From assembly GCF_021545845.1 (NCBI RefSeq), contig NZ_CP088923.1:496001-560000 (forward strand): a DNA stretch of 64,000 nucleotides. Direction: 5' to 3'. This document shows positions 28,766 through 40,136 of the stretch, piece by piece. Position numbers and translations under genes: made by a program. Position 1 is the first letter of the stretch. Every line of letters begins with the position of its first letter. The stretch comes from Rhodanobacter thiooxydans. Its GTDB lineage: Bacteria; Pseudomonadota; Gammaproteobacteria; Xanthomonadales; Rhodanobacteraceae. Below the pieces are notes generated by a model. That model saw only the letters and a list, made by a program, of their open reading frames with translations, was not told the DNA's origin and did no database searches.

Positions 28766-29556
28766 GCGACGTGCTCCATGTCGATACACAATCCCAGTGT
28801 AGCGGCGGCGGGCAGCACGCCGCGGCTGCCGTGGTCGGCAAGCAGGGTCAGCAGCGACAGGCTCGCCGCCGAGGGGCTGCCGGTGCGCCAGCCGTCCAGC
28901 GGTTCGGGCAACGGCATGTCGATGACCGCGCCCGGCTGCAGCGCGAGATCGAGCCGGGCCAGCGTGGCCGGGCCTGCCTGCGGCGCCAGCACCAGCGCGC
29001 AGCCGAACGACTGGCGGCATTCGGTGACTTCACTGAGCGGGCCGCTGCCGGCGGTGTCGCTGCACACCAGCAGCACCGCGCGCTGCTCGGCCAGCACCTG
29101 GCTGGCCGCTTCCAGCAGGCCGGCGCCGAAACTGGCGCGCTGCGCGCTGACCGCGGTGGACGGCGCGTGGCAGCCGGTGGCGATGGTCCAGTAGCCGACC
29201 GCGGCGTTGTGCACCGAGTTGTGGAAGCGGGTCGGCGACAGCTCGGCCGGCGCCTGGGCGAGGGTGGCGCACATGTAGTCGGTGATTGGCTGGTCGCCGT
29301 GCGAGGAGGCGAACACGCAGGCCAGCGCGGCGGCATCGCGTCCGCTCATCGCCAGCGCCTGGCCGGCCGCCTCGACCGCCAGCAGCACGCTCTCCGGCGC
29401 GCGGCGGCGTTCGTTCGGCGGCAGCATGGCGGCAGCCGGACGCGGCGGTGGCGGCGCCGGCGTGGCGCCGGCCAGCAGCGCGCGCAGCGCGGCGAAGTCG
29501 GCCAGCTGCGGCGACCACAGGCCGACGCCTTCCACCCATACGCGCAGCGCACTCAT
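28762..29556 (-). CDS. Beta-ketoacyl synthase chain-length-factor-like protein (ApeC-type)
   Basis: A 264-residue protein of the Ketoacyl-synt_2 type. It aligns with the first half of a ketosynthase, but the position of the active cysteine holds Val (STAVSAQRASFG, against TACSSS in the neighbour). It is therefore probably the inactive partner of a KS/CLF heterodimer, as described for ApeO/ApeC in aryl-polyene synthesis. ATG 29556 overlaps the KS stop by 4 nt. Confidence 0.8.
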   Translation of the reverse strand: MSALRVWVEGVGLWSPQLADFAALRALLAGATPAPPPPRPAAAMLPPNERRRAPESVLLAVEAAGQALAMSGRDAAALACVFASSHGDQPITDYMCATLAQAPAELSPTRFHNSVHNAAVGYWTIATGCHAPSTAVSAQRASFGAGLLEAASQVLAEQRAVLLVCSDTAGSGPLSEVTECRQSFGCALVLAPQAGPATLARLDLALQPGAVIDMPLPEPLDGWRTGSPSAASLSLLTLLADHGSRGVLPAAATLGLCIDMEHVA

Positions 29557-30758
29557 GCGGCGAACCCGGCGCGGGCGAACGCGAGGCAGGCGTTGTTGCC
29601 GCCGAAGCCGAACGAGTTGCTCAGCGCCACGTTCACTTGCTGGCGTTCGTTGCGCCAGGCGAAATGCGCGCCGCAGCCCGGGTCGGGCGCATCGCCGCCG
29701 AGGTTGCCGGGGATCAGGCCGTGCTCGATCGCCTGCAGCGCGACGGTCGCCTCGAGGATGCCGGCGGCGCCCAGCGTGTGGCCGGTGAAACCCTTGGTCG
29801 AACTGGCCCGCGTGCTGCTCGGGAACGTGCGCGCCACCAGCGCCGCTTCCACCTCGTCGTTCTTCTGGCTGGCGGTACCGTGCAGGTTGATGTAGTCCAC
29901 CAGCGCCGCGTCGAGGCCGGCGCGCGCCAGCGCGTCGTTGAGCGTCAGTTCGGCGCCGAGGCCGTCCGGGTGCGGCGTGGACATGTGGTAGGCGTCGCTG
30001 GATTCGCCGTAGCCGAGCAGCCGCGGTGCATCCGGCGCCGCCTCGATGCGCTCCAGCAAGGCGAAGCCGGCGGCCTCGCCGATCGAGATGCCGTTGCGTG
30101 CGGCGTCGAACGGGCGGCACGGCTCAGGCGAGACCAGTTCCAGCGCGTTGAAGCCGAACAGCACGCTGTCGCACAAGGTGTCCACGCCGCCGACCAGTGC
30201 CGCGTCGACCAGGCCGAGGCGAAGCATCCGCTCGGCGCTGGCGAACACCTTGGCGCTGGACGAGCAGGCGGTGGAGACGGTCAGGCACGGCCCTTCCAGG
30301 GCGAGCGCGGCGGCGACGAAGCCGGCCAGCGAATGCGGCGCGTGGATCGCCGGGCGCAGCATGTCGTCGGGCATGCCGCCGTCGGCATCGAGCCGGCGGT
30401 AGGCTTCCTCGGTGGCGCCAATGCTGGCGGTGGAGGTGCCCAGCAGCAGCGCCACGCGGGCCGCGCCGTAGCGTGCGCGCGCCGCGCGCACGCGGTCGAG
30501 CAGGCCGTCCTGCTGCAGGCCCAGCCAGGCCAGGCGGTTGTTGCGGCAATCCCAGGCGGCCAGCGCGGCGGGCAGGGCGACGTCTTCCACGCCATCGACG
30601 CGGCCGATCCAGCACGCCAGCGGCGCGCTGCTGAAGTCGTTCGGACGCAGGCCGCTGCGGGCGTGCGCGAGCGCATCGAGCTGCGCCGCCAGGCCGCTGC
30701 CCATGGCGGAGGTGGCGGTGTAGGCGGTGACCGCGAGGGGAGTCATCGGGGAAGGCAT
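29553..30758 (-). CDS. Beta-ketoacyl-ACP synthase of the polyene cluster (ApeO-type)
   Basis: A 401-residue FabF-like ketosynthase with Cys165 in VSTACSSSAK and the two active histidines in INLHGTAS and KGFTGHTLGA. It condenses malonyl units on the aryl starter. The start is ATG 30758, or ATG 30746 (MTPLAV), which cannot be decided because neither has a clear Shine-Dalgarno. It heads the minus-strand operon KS-CLF-GT2. The adenylating 4-hydroxybenzoate:ACP ligase and the second KS usual in such loci are not in the window. Confidence 0.88.
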   Translation of the reverse strand: MPSPMTPLAVTAYTATSAMGSGLAAQLDALAHARSGLRPNDFSSAPLACWIGRVDGVEDVALPAALAAWDCRNNRLAWLGLQQDGLLDRVRAARARYGAARVALLLGTSTASIGATEEAYRRLDADGGMPDDMLRPAIHAPHSLAGFVAAALALEGPCLTVSTACSSSAKVFASAERMLRLGLVDAALVGGVDTLCDSVLFGFNALELVSPEPCRPFDAARNGISIGEAAGFALLERIEAAPDAPRLLGYGESSDAYHMSTPHPDGLGAELTLNDALARAGLDAALVDYINLHGTASQKNDEVEAALVARTFPSSTRASSTKGFTGHTLGAAGILEATVALQAIEHGLIPGNLGGDAPDPGCGAHFAWRNERQQVNVALSNSFGFGGNNACLAFARAGFAA

Positions 30759-30849
30759 CCGGAAAGCGTAGCCGCCGCCCCGGTGAATGCCTAGTCTGCA
30801 AGCGACGCACGTTCAGCCGCCGAAGTGCCGCGGAAGGCGCGCGGCGACT

Positions 30850-31587
30850 ATGCTGGCGCGTCCCGACTGCCACGCCTGCTCCGTGCCGCCGAATCCGTCT
30901 CCAACCCGCACTCCCTGGCGCTACCTGCGCGACCGTGACGTGCAGTACGCCGCGCTGGTCACCGCGCTGGCGCTGCTGCTCAGCGCGGGCCTGGTCTGGC
31001 TGGGCTATCTGATCCACGTCTGCCGGGTCGCCGCGCGCAGCCCGCTGGCGCCGCCGCGGCGCATGGTGGCGCTGGTGTTCGGCCGCCGGCTCGAGCGCGA
31101 TGCGCCGGAGCACGACTACCAGCAGCGGCTGCGCCGTGCGCTGGCGCTGGCCGAGCAGCAGCACACCGGCCACCTGCTGCTGCTCGGCGGCTGCAGCGGC
31201 AGCCAGTGCAGCGAGGCCGCCGCCGGCCAGGCCTGGCTGCGGCAACACGGCCTGGCCGACACGGTGCGGCTGGAGCTGGAGCAGGATTCGGTCGATTCGC
31301 TGGAGAACCTGCGCCACGCGCGGCGCCTGCTGCTGGCCGAGGCGGGCGACGGCGGCCTGCCGCCGGTGGCGCTGGTGACCAGCCGTTATCACCTGGCCCG
31401 CTGTCTGCTGCTGGCGCGCCGGCTCGGCTTCGACGGCAGCCCGGTCGCCGCCGAACCGGCGTTGCCGCGGCAGCGGCGCTATCTCGGCCTGCTGCTGGTC
31501 GAGGCCAGCTACCTGATGTGGATCGATCTGGGCCTGCGCTGGGCGCAGCTGATCGGACACCGGCGGATGCGCGCGCGGATCAGCTGA
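30850..31587 (+). CDS. YdcF/SanA-family membrane-anchored protein (DUF218)
   Basis: A 245-residue protein with one N-terminal membrane span (ALVTALALLLSAGLVWLGYL) and a DUF218 domain: MVALVFGRRL, then GHLLLLGGCSG, then EQDSVDSLENL and ALVTSRYHLARCLLLARRLG. Members such as ElyC and SanA act in cell-envelope biogenesis by unknown chemistry. The start is uncertain: ATG 30850, or GTG 30883 which would place the span nearer the N-terminus. It is divergent from the KS gene, with about 90 nt between starts. Confidence 0.7.
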   Translation: MLARPDCHACSVPPNPSPTRTPWRYLRDRDVQYAALVTALALLLSAGLVWLGYLIHVCRVAARSPLAPPRRMVALVFGRRLERDAPEHDYQQRLRRALALAEQQHTGHLLLLGGCSGSQCSEAAAGQAWLRQHGLADTVRLELEQDSVDSLENLRHARRLLLAEAGDGGLPPVALVTSRYHLARCLLLARRLGFDGSPVAAEPALPRQRRYLGLLLVEASYLMWIDLGLRWAQLIGHRRMRARIS

Positions 31588-31655
31588 GCGCCGCCTTGTG
31601 CGCCGTGCTGCCGCCTGGCAGGCGGCAAGGGCCGTGCGCCTTGCGGCGGCTGACC

Positions 31656-33065
<1,410 letters not shown>

Positions 33066-33067
<2 letters not shown>

Positions 33068-33184
33068 GAGCGCACCCTGTCCACAAGGGACTTCCTTCGG
33101 TCGTGCGCGATGCTCTTGGCTCCGTTCAACATCAGAGCATCGCGCACGACCGAAGGAAGTCCCTTGTGGACAGAGTGCGCTCCT
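33066..33184. repeat. 51-bp near-perfect inverted repeat (GTAG REP pair) between hemF and mnmE
   Basis: The arm 33066-33116 (starting AGGAGCGCACCCTGTCCACA) and the arm 33134-33184 (ending TGTGGACAGAGTGCGCTCCT) are complementary at 50 of 51 positions, the exception being C33076/A33174. The loop is 17 nt. With the preceding GT it has the GTAGGAGC beginning of the other REP pairs, but a longer and better matched stem. It must act as a terminator for hemF. Confidence 0.9.
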
Positions 33185-33227
33185 TAGGCCTTGATGTCCG
33201 ATTCACCGACCACGTTCGTCACCGCGC

Positions 33228-34571
33228 ATGAGCCAGCCTGCCGACACCATCGCCGCTATCGCCAGCGCACCGGGCGCCGCCGGCGTGGGGGTGCTGCGCG
33301 TGTCCGGGCCGGCGGTACCGGCGATCGCGCGGGCCCTGCTCGGCCGTGCGCCGCAGCCACGTCACGCGCACTTCGCCGCGTTCCACGACGGCGTGGGTGA
33401 GCTGATCGACCATGGCCTGTTGCTGCATTTCCCTGCGCCGGCGTCGTACACCGGGGAACACGTGCTGGAACTGCAGAGCCATGGCAGCCAGGTGCTGCTC
33501 GATGCGCTGCTGCGCCGCGTGTGCGAGCTCGGCGCGCGGCTGGCGCGTCCCGGCGAATTCACCGAACGCGCGTTCCTGAACGGCAAGCTCGACCTGGCCC
33601 AGGCCGAAGCGGTCGCCGACCTGATCGCGGCCCGCTCGCAGGCCGGCGCGCGCGCCGCGCTGCGGTCGATGGAAGGCGTGTTCTCGCGCAAGGTCGATGC
33701 CTTGCTGCAATCGCTGATCGCGTTGCGCGTGCATATCGAGGCGGCGATCGACTTCCCCGAGGAGGAAATCGACTTCCTCGCCGACCCGGCCATCACCGTC
33801 CAACTCGACAACCTGCGCGCCGAACTGACCGAGCTGCTGCGCGAAGCGCAACGCGGCGTACGCTTGAACGACGGCCTCAAGGTGGCCATCGTGGGCCGCC
33901 CCAACGCCGGCAAGTCCAGCCTGCTGAACACACTGGCCGGCAGCGAGCGCGCCATCGTCACCGCGATTCCCGGCACTACCCGCGACGTGCTGCGCGAAAC
34001 CTTGAGCCTCGATGGCATCGCGCTGGAACTGGCCGACACTGCCGGCTTGCGCGAGACGGAAGATGAAGTCGAACGCGAAGGCGTGCGCCGCGCGCATGGG
34101 GAGCTCGCCCGCGCCGACGCCGCGCTGCTGGTCACCGACGCGGCCCACGCCGCCGCCGACCTCGCCCTGCTCGACGTCCTGCCCGCCGGCGCCGAACGCC
34201 TCGTGCTCATCAACAAGATCGACCTCGCCCACGCCGCGCCGCACGCGGAGACCCGCGACGGCATCCGCTGGCTGTGGGCCTCGGCGAAAACCGGCGAAGG
34301 CCTGGACGCCGTGCGCGAACATTTGAAGCAACTCGCCGGTGCCAGCGTCGGCGAAGGCGCCTTCAGCGCGCGTCGCCGCCATGTGGTCGCCCTGGAAAGC
34401 GTGCGCGCTCATCTCGCCCACGCTGCTGCCGTGCTTGCCACCAGTCGCGCCGGCGAACTCGCCGCCGAGGACCTGCGCCAGGCCCAGCACGCGCTGGGCG
34501 AGATCACCGGCGCCTACAGCAGCGACGATCTGCTCGGGGCCATCTTCTCCAGCTTCTGCATCGGCAAGTGA
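33228..34571 (+). CDS. mnmE: tRNA uridine-5-carboxymethylaminomethyl modification GTPase MnmE
   Basis: A 447-residue GTPase that with MnmG modifies the wobble uridine of several tRNAs. An N-terminal tetrahydrofolate-binding domain (DTIAAIASAPGAAGVGVLRV) is followed by a helical domain with the inserted G domain: P-loop GRPNAGKSS, switch GTTRD, DTAGLRETED, and NKID. The C-terminus CIGK carries the conserved catalytic Cys. ATG 33228 is the family start. Confidence 0.97.
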   Translation: MSQPADTIAAIASAPGAAGVGVLRVSGPAVPAIARALLGRAPQPRHAHFAAFHDGVGELIDHGLLLHFPAPASYTGEHVLELQSHGSQVLLDALLRRVCELGARLARPGEFTERAFLNGKLDLAQAEAVADLIAARSQAGARAALRSMEGVFSRKVDALLQSLIALRVHIEAAIDFPEEEIDFLADPAITVQLDNLRAELTELLREAQRGVRLNDGLKVAIVGRPNAGKSSLLNTLAGSERAIVTAIPGTTRDVLRETLSLDGIALELADTAGLRETEDEVEREGVRRAHGELARADAALLVTDAAHAAADLALLDVLPAGAERLVLINKIDLAHAAPHAETRDGIRWLWASAKTGEGLDAVREHLKQLAGASVGEGAFSARRRHVVALESVRAHLAHAAAVLATSRAGELAAEDLRQAQHALGEITGAYSSDDLLGAIFSSFCIGK

Positions 34572-35468
34572 TCAATCGCCCTGCTGCGCGAGGAAAGCAT
34601 TCATCTCGCGCAGGCTGGGCATGCCGCCCTGGGCGCCGAGCCGGGTGACCGACAGCGCGGCGGCGGCGCAGGCCTTACGCACCGCGGCGGGCAGGCCTTC
34701 GTGCAGGAACACCGCCAGCGCGGCGTTGAAGGTGTCGCCGGCGCCGGTGCTGTCGACCACCTCGACGCTGAAGCCGTGCTGGTGGACGGGCTTGCCCCCG
34801 TCGCGGTACCACGCGCCTTCGCCGCCGCGGGTGAGTACCACGGGGCAGGGCGAGCGCCGCATCAGATCACGGAAATCCTCGTGCGGATCGGCGCCAAGCA
34901 GGATGGCCAGTTCGTGCTGGTTCGGGGTGACGTAGCGGGGGAGTTGCAGCCAGTCGGTCGGCAGTTTCTGCGCAGGAGCGGGGTTGAGGATCACCGGCAC
35001 GCCGAGGCGGTGGCCCAGGCGCAGGGTGGCTTCCACCGTGTCCAGCGGGATCTCCATCTGCACCAGCACGGCATCGGCGCGCCCGATCAGCGACTGCGCC
35101 GCTTCGACCTGCGCGGATGTGACGAGGGCGTTCGCGGCCGGCACCACGATGATCTGGTTCTCGCCGCCGGCGACGGTGATCGAGGCGGTGCCGCTGGCGC
35201 TGTGGTCGAGGCGCGCGATGTGATCCAGGCCGACACGTTCGGCGACGAGGCCGGCATGCAGCAGGTCGCCGAACGCGTCACGGCCGAGTGCGCCGACCAG
35301 CGCCACCTCGGCGCCCAGCCGCGCCGCAGCCACTGCCTGGTTGGCGCCCTTGCCGCCGGGCACGGTGAGGAAGCGGTCGCCGAGGATGGTCTCGCCGGGG
35401 CCGACGAAGCGCGGCGCCTGGGTGACCAGGTCCATATTGATGCTGCCCACGACGACGATGCGCGTCAT
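34572..35468 (-). CDS. rbsK: PfkB-family sugar kinase, ribokinase type
   Basis: A 298-residue cytoplasmic kinase. The ribokinase signatures are the N-terminal GSINMDL, GGKGANQAVAAARLG, and the C-terminal VDSTGAGDTFNAAL with the catalytic Asp in GAGD. ATG 35468 follows GAGGAG with 6-nt spacing. Ribose is the best guess, but related kinases use other sugars and no transport genes are adjacent. It ends next to mnmE in convergent orientation without a gap. Confidence 0.85.
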   Translation of the reverse strand: MTRIVVVGSINMDLVTQAPRFVGPGETILGDRFLTVPGGKGANQAVAAARLGAEVALVGALGRDAFGDLLHAGLVAERVGLDHIARLDHSASGTASITVAGGENQIIVVPAANALVTSAQVEAAQSLIGRADAVLVQMEIPLDTVEATLRLGHRLGVPVILNPAPAQKLPTDWLQLPRYVTPNQHELAILLGADPHEDFRDLMRRSPCPVVLTRGGEGAWYRDGGKPVHQHGFSVEVVDSTGAGDTFNAALAVFLHEGLPAAVRKACAAAALSVTRLGAQGGMPSLREMNAFLAQQGD

Positions 35469-35570
35469 TGGTTGCTCCTCTGCGCCGGTTTCACGACGGA
35501 GGGAGAGCTTAACCGCTGTGGCTGGCAGGCGTGGTTGCAGCCGCGATGGTTTCGCGAAAGAGGAAGCGAA

Positions 35571-35614
35571 GAGCAACCCCACCCCGACCCTCCCCTGCTT
35601 TGCAGGGGAGGGAG
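35571..35614. repeat. CCCTCCCC-type hairpin repeat
   Basis: The segment AACCCCACCCCGACCC followed by the hairpin TCCCCTGC-TTT-GCAGGGGA (35591-35609). The same layout occurs at 38348-38453 and 49318-49360. Confidence 0.7.
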
Positions 35615-35624
35615 CAGAACTCAG

Positions 35625-36254
35625 TCAAGGCGACGGGACGCGACCGATGCCGGTGTCGCCGGGCAGCAGGGCCGGCGCGGGGCCGGCCACGGCGAGCAGG
35701 GACTGCGCGTAGCTGTCCTCGATGCTGACGGTGGAGACCTCGTCCCAGGAGAAGAACGAGGGCTCGCGCATCCATTCCGCGTCGGGGCTCAGTTCCTGCA
35801 GGTTGAAGCCGTCTTCCTCGACATCGATCAGGCGGCCGATGTAGCAGACCTCGTCCTCGTCCTCGCTGTCCACGTGCACGCCGATCACCGGCGCCTGCGC
35901 GCCGGCGGCCTGGATCACCTCGCGGATGCTGTCCAACGGGAAGCCGCGCGGCATGCGCGGCAGGATCTGCTTCAGCGCCAGCGCCTTCTGCATGAAGGCG
36001 TGATGTTTGTCCGGAGCTTCCAGTTCGGTGACGTCGCGGTGGCGCATCACGTACATGCCGTCGTAGCTGATGCCGTCGCCGACCACCCAGAGCAGGAAGA
36101 ATTCGCGCCCTACCCCGCCCACGTAGCCGCAGAAGCTGCCGTGCTCAAGCTCCTCGCGCCACAACCGCACCAGCGTCTGTTTCTGCTGCGCCTCGCGCAA
36201 CTGGGCGCGCTGGCCGGTGTTCTTCAGTTCAATAACGTTGTTCACAATGCTCAT
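35625..36254 (-). CDS. Conserved hypothetical protein
   Basis: A 209-residue soluble protein without a signal peptide or membrane span. The N-terminal part (IVNNVIELKNTGQRAQLREA) is basic and helical. The middle (FCGYVGGVGREFFLLWVVGD and ISYDGMYVMRHRDVTEL) looks like a beta-rich Sm-like or SH3-like fold, and a second similar stretch (APVIGVHVDSEDEDEVCYIG) follows. I do not recognise the family. It lies 27 nt after hslU on the same strand and may be co-transcribed with hslVU. Confidence 0.65.
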   Translation of the reverse strand: MSIVNNVIELKNTGQRAQLREAQQKQTLVRLWREELEHGSFCGYVGGVGREFFLLWVVGDGISYDGMYVMRHRDVTELEAPDKHHAFMQKALALKQILPRMPRGFPLDSIREVIQAAGAQAPVIGVHVDSEDEDEVCYIGRLIDVEEDGFNLQELSPDAEWMREPSFFSWDEVSTVSIEDSYAQSLLAVAGPAPALLPGDTGIGRVPSP

Positions 36255-36281
36255 TTTAGCAGATCGGCCTGACCCGCTTGT

Positions 36282-37616
<1,335 letters not shown>

Positions 37617-37644
37617 GAGATCACCGGAAAGAGGGTTTTTCAGC

Positions 37645-37720
37645 CGTCATCCCGGCGAAAGCCGGGATCCAGCGTCGTTGCCGTGATAGGCGCTGGATTC
37701 CGGCCTTCGCCGGAATGACG
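37645..37720. repeat. Inverted repeat pair (CGTCATCCCGG type) between hslV and hslU
   Basis: The arm 37645-37674 (starting CGTCATCCCGGCGAAAGCCG) and the arm 37691-37720 (ending GGCCTTCGCCGGAATGACG) are 30 nt each with three mismatches. Each arm holds its own small hairpin CCGGC-GAA-GCCGG. This is a widely dispersed proteobacterial repeat type. It lies inside the hslVU transcription unit. Confidence 0.8.
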
Positions 37721-37738
37721 ATGTGGGGTCGAGGCGGC

Positions 37739-38275
37739 TTACAGTTCTTCGATCGACACGTTGTGGTTGGTGTAGATGCAGATGTCGCCGGCGATCTTCA
37801 ATGCCTTCTCGACGATGGTGCGCGCGTCCAGTTCGGTGTTTTCCAGCAGGGCCATCGCGGCGGACTGGGCGAACGGGCCGCCGGAGCCGATCGCGATCAG
37901 GCCGTGTTCGGGTTCCACCACGTCGCCGTTGCCGGAGATGAGCAGCGAGGTTTCCCGGTCGGCCACCGCCAGCATCGCCTCGAGCCGGCCGAAGCGGCGG
38001 TCGGTGCGCCATTCCTTGGCCATCTCCACCGCGGCGCGGGTGAGGTTGTTGTTGTGCCTCTCGAGCTTCTGCTCGAACAGCTCGAACAGGGTGAAGGCGT
38101 CGGCAGTGGCGCCGGCAAACCCGGCCACCACCTCGCCCGCCTTGCCCAGCCGGCGCACCTTGCGCGCGTTGCCCTTCATCACCGTGTTGCCCAGCGTGAC
38201 CTGGCCGTCGCTGCCGATCACGACGCGGCCACCGCGGCGCACGCAGACGATGGTGGTGGCGTGGAAGGATTCCAT
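37739..38275 (-). CDS. hslV: HslV (ClpQ) peptidase subunit
   Basis: A 178-residue proteasome-like threonine peptidase. After a short leader MESFHA the mature N-terminus should be Thr7 ([20 protein letters not shown]), the nucleophile exposed after processing. The glycine-rich VIGSDGQVT and [10 protein letters not shown] are family motifs. The leader is longer than in E. coli (just Met). ATG 38275. It precedes hslU on the same strand. Confidence 0.95.
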   Translation of the reverse strand: MESFHATTIVCVRRGGRVVIGSDGQVTLGNTVMKGNARKVRRLGKAGEVVAGFAGATADAFTLFELFEQKLERHNNNLTRAAVEMAKEWRTDRRFGRLEAMLAVADRETSLLISGNGDVVEPEHGLIAIGSGGPFAQSAAMALLENTELDARTIVEKALKIAGDICIYTNHNVSIEEL

Positions 38276-38347
38276 GGGGGCTCCGCAAGAAGATGTTTGA
38301 GCGGATGAGATGGGGCCGCAGAGGGAACGCTTCAATGTCGAGCTTCT

Positions 38348-38453
38348 GCTCCTCCCCCTGCGTGCAGGGGGAGGTTGGGAGGGGGTAAGGCTTTTGACCT
38401 TCAGATCAAGAGCACCCCACCCCAGCCCTCCCCTGCAAGCAGGGGAGGGAGCG
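38348..38453. repeat. Inverted pair of CCCTCCCC-type hairpin repeats
   Basis: The copy 38348-38386 (CTCCTCCCCCTGC-GT-GCAGGGGGAGG and on) and the inverted copy 38413-38453 (CACCCCACCCCAGCC...CCTGCAAGCAGGGGAGG) face each other across a 26-nt centre. They lie between xerC and hslV. Confidence 0.75.
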
Positions 38454-38460
38454 TCGGGCG

Positions 38461-39366
38461 TCACGGCTTGCGTTTGGCCCGCGGATGCGCGGCGTCATAC
38501 ACCTTCGCCAGGTGCTGGAAATCCAGATGGGTATAGATCTGAGTGGTGGCGATGTCGGCGTGGCCGAGCAGTTCCTGCACCGCGCGCAGGTCACCGGAGG
38601 ACTCCAGCATGTGGCTGGCGAAGGTGTGGCGCAGCAGGTGCGGGTGGATGTGCTTCGGGATGCCTTGCTGCAGTGCCAGCTTGTTCATGCGCAGCTGCAC
38701 CGTGCGCGGATTGATCGGCGCACCGCCGCGACCGCGGAATACCGGGCCGTCCGCCGGCATGCCCTCGGCCGCGCCGAGCGCGCGCAGCGCGGCGACGGCG
38801 TGGCGGCCGACCGGCACGATGCGGGTCTTGCTGCCTTTGCCGAGCACGCGTACCTCGCCGTCGTCGAGGTTGAGGTCGAGCCAGTGCAGGCCGACCAGTT
38901 CGGACAGGCGCAGTCCGCTGGAATAGAACAGCTCCAGCATCGCGCGATCGCGCACGGCGAGCTGGCCGCCGCTGTCGGTCTCGACCAGCGCGGTGGCCTC
39001 GTCCACGTCGAGCACCTGCGGCAGCTTGCGGCGCACCTTCGGGCCGCGTACGCCGAGCAGCGGATCATTTGTCAGCCGGCCTTCGCGGGTGAGCTGGCGG
39101 AACAGGCTGCGGCAGGAGGACAGCAGGCGCTGCAGGCTCTTCGGCGCCAGCCCGGCGCGATGCTCGCCGGCGATGAACGTGCGCATCCGGTTCGCGTCCA
39201 GCGCATCGAACGCGGCCAGCTGCTGTTGCTGCATGAAGCGCAGCAGCTTGGCCAGGTCGCGGCGGTAGCCGGCCAGCGTGTGCGGCGAGGCATGCCGCTC
39301 GCCGGCGAGGCGGGCCAGCCACTGCTCGACCTGTTGTGCGGGGGGCATGGCCGGCTCAGGAAACAT
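38461..39366 (-). CDS. xerC: Tyrosine recombinase XerC
   Basis: A 301-residue recombinase that resolves chromosome dimers at dif with XerD. The catalytic residues are visible: Arg in [14 protein letters not shown], His-x-x-Arg in [14 protein letters not shown], the His in [13 protein letters not shown], and the Tyr in [12 protein letters not shown]. The DUF484-dapF neighbourhood is the standard host setting, so this is the housekeeping recombinase and not the integrase of the mobile element. ATG 39366 overlaps the DUF484 gene by 11 nt. Confidence 0.95.
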   Translation of the reverse strand: MFPEPAMPPAQQVEQWLARLAGERHASPHTLAGYRRDLAKLLRFMQQQQLAAFDALDANRMRTFIAGEHRAGLAPKSLQRLLSSCRSLFRQLTREGRLTNDPLLGVRGPKVRRKLPQVLDVDEATALVETDSGGQLAVRDRAMLELFYSSGLRLSELVGLHWLDLNLDDGEVRVLGKGSKTRIVPVGRHAVAALRALGAAEGMPADGPVFRGRGGAPINPRTVQLRMNKLALQQGIPKHIHPHLLRHTFASHMLESSGDLRAVQELLGHADIATTQIYTHLDFQHLAKVYDAAHPRAKRKP

Positions 39367-40042
39367 CCCGCGAGCGGGCCAGCGCGGCGGTGATGGTGGC
39401 CGAGATCATCTTCAGGAACAGCGTGCCCATGCCGGGCTGGAAGCGGTCCGGGTTGGCGCTGCCGATCGCCAGGATGCCGCAGTCGCCCAGGCGCATCATC
39501 GCGACCGAGCGGATCTGCCCGGCGTCGACGCCGAACAGCCGTTCGAGCTTCTCGGCGGACAGGCGACCGGAAACCGGCTCGTTCTTCTGCAGGAACTCGC
39601 TGAACTCAGGCAGTGCGGCGACGCCGCCGGGAATCTGCTGCAGCCAGTCCGCGCGCGGTAGCCGCGGCTCGTCGCCGAACAGCAGCAGGCGCACCTGCTC
39701 GGTGTGGAAATCCGCGCTGAGCTTGGCGACCACCGTGCGTGCGGTGACCTCCATCGTGTTCGCGCGCAGCAGCGCCACGGTGAGCGCGTGCACGCGCTCC
39801 ATCAGCTTCTCGTTCTCGGCGGCGATCGCGATCAGCTCGGCCAGCTGGCGTTCGAGTTCAGCGTTCTTGTCGCGCAGGCTCTGCAACTGGTACACCGCCA
39901 GCGACGACACTGCACCCTGTCCACGCGGCATGGTCAGCCTGGCGGCCAGCTCCGGGTATTCGCTGAGGAATTCCGGATGGTGCTTCAGGTAGGCGGCCAC
40001 CACGCGGGCCTGGGTGGCGTCATCAAGCAGGGTGGCAGTCAT
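39356..40042 (-). CDS. DUF484 family protein
   Basis: A 228-residue cytoplasmic protein with a GAF-like domain. The N-terminal VAAYLKHHPEFLSEYPELAA is the family mark, a coiled coil (LQSLRDKNAELERQLAELIA) follows, and the GAF part runs to SVAMMRLGDCGILAIGSANP. It is found next to dapF and xerC in many gammaproteobacteria; its function is unknown. It overlaps xerC. Confidence 0.9.
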   Translation of the reverse strand: MTATLLDDATQARVVAAYLKHHPEFLSEYPELAARLTMPRGQGAVSSLAVYQLQSLRDKNAELERQLAELIAIAAENEKLMERVHALTVALLRANTMEVTARTVVAKLSADFHTEQVRLLLFGDEPRLPRADWLQQIPGGVAALPEFSEFLQKNEPVSGRLSAEKLERLFGVDAGQIRSVAMMRLGDCGILAIGSANPDRFQPGMGTLFLKMISATITAALARSRDVS

Positions 40043-40136
40043 GCGCGAGAATCCTCGAAGCGTTGCGGAGCGCGCGAAGGAAGCGCGCCATCCGGCCGGA
40101 GTGTGCGATGGACGCGGGCGCGCTTCAACCGTGGCG

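Noticed and set aside
38461..39366. XerC considered as the integrase of the mobile element
   Set aside because: It sits in the conserved dapF-DUF484-xerC-hslVU housekeeping context, 29 kb from the element.
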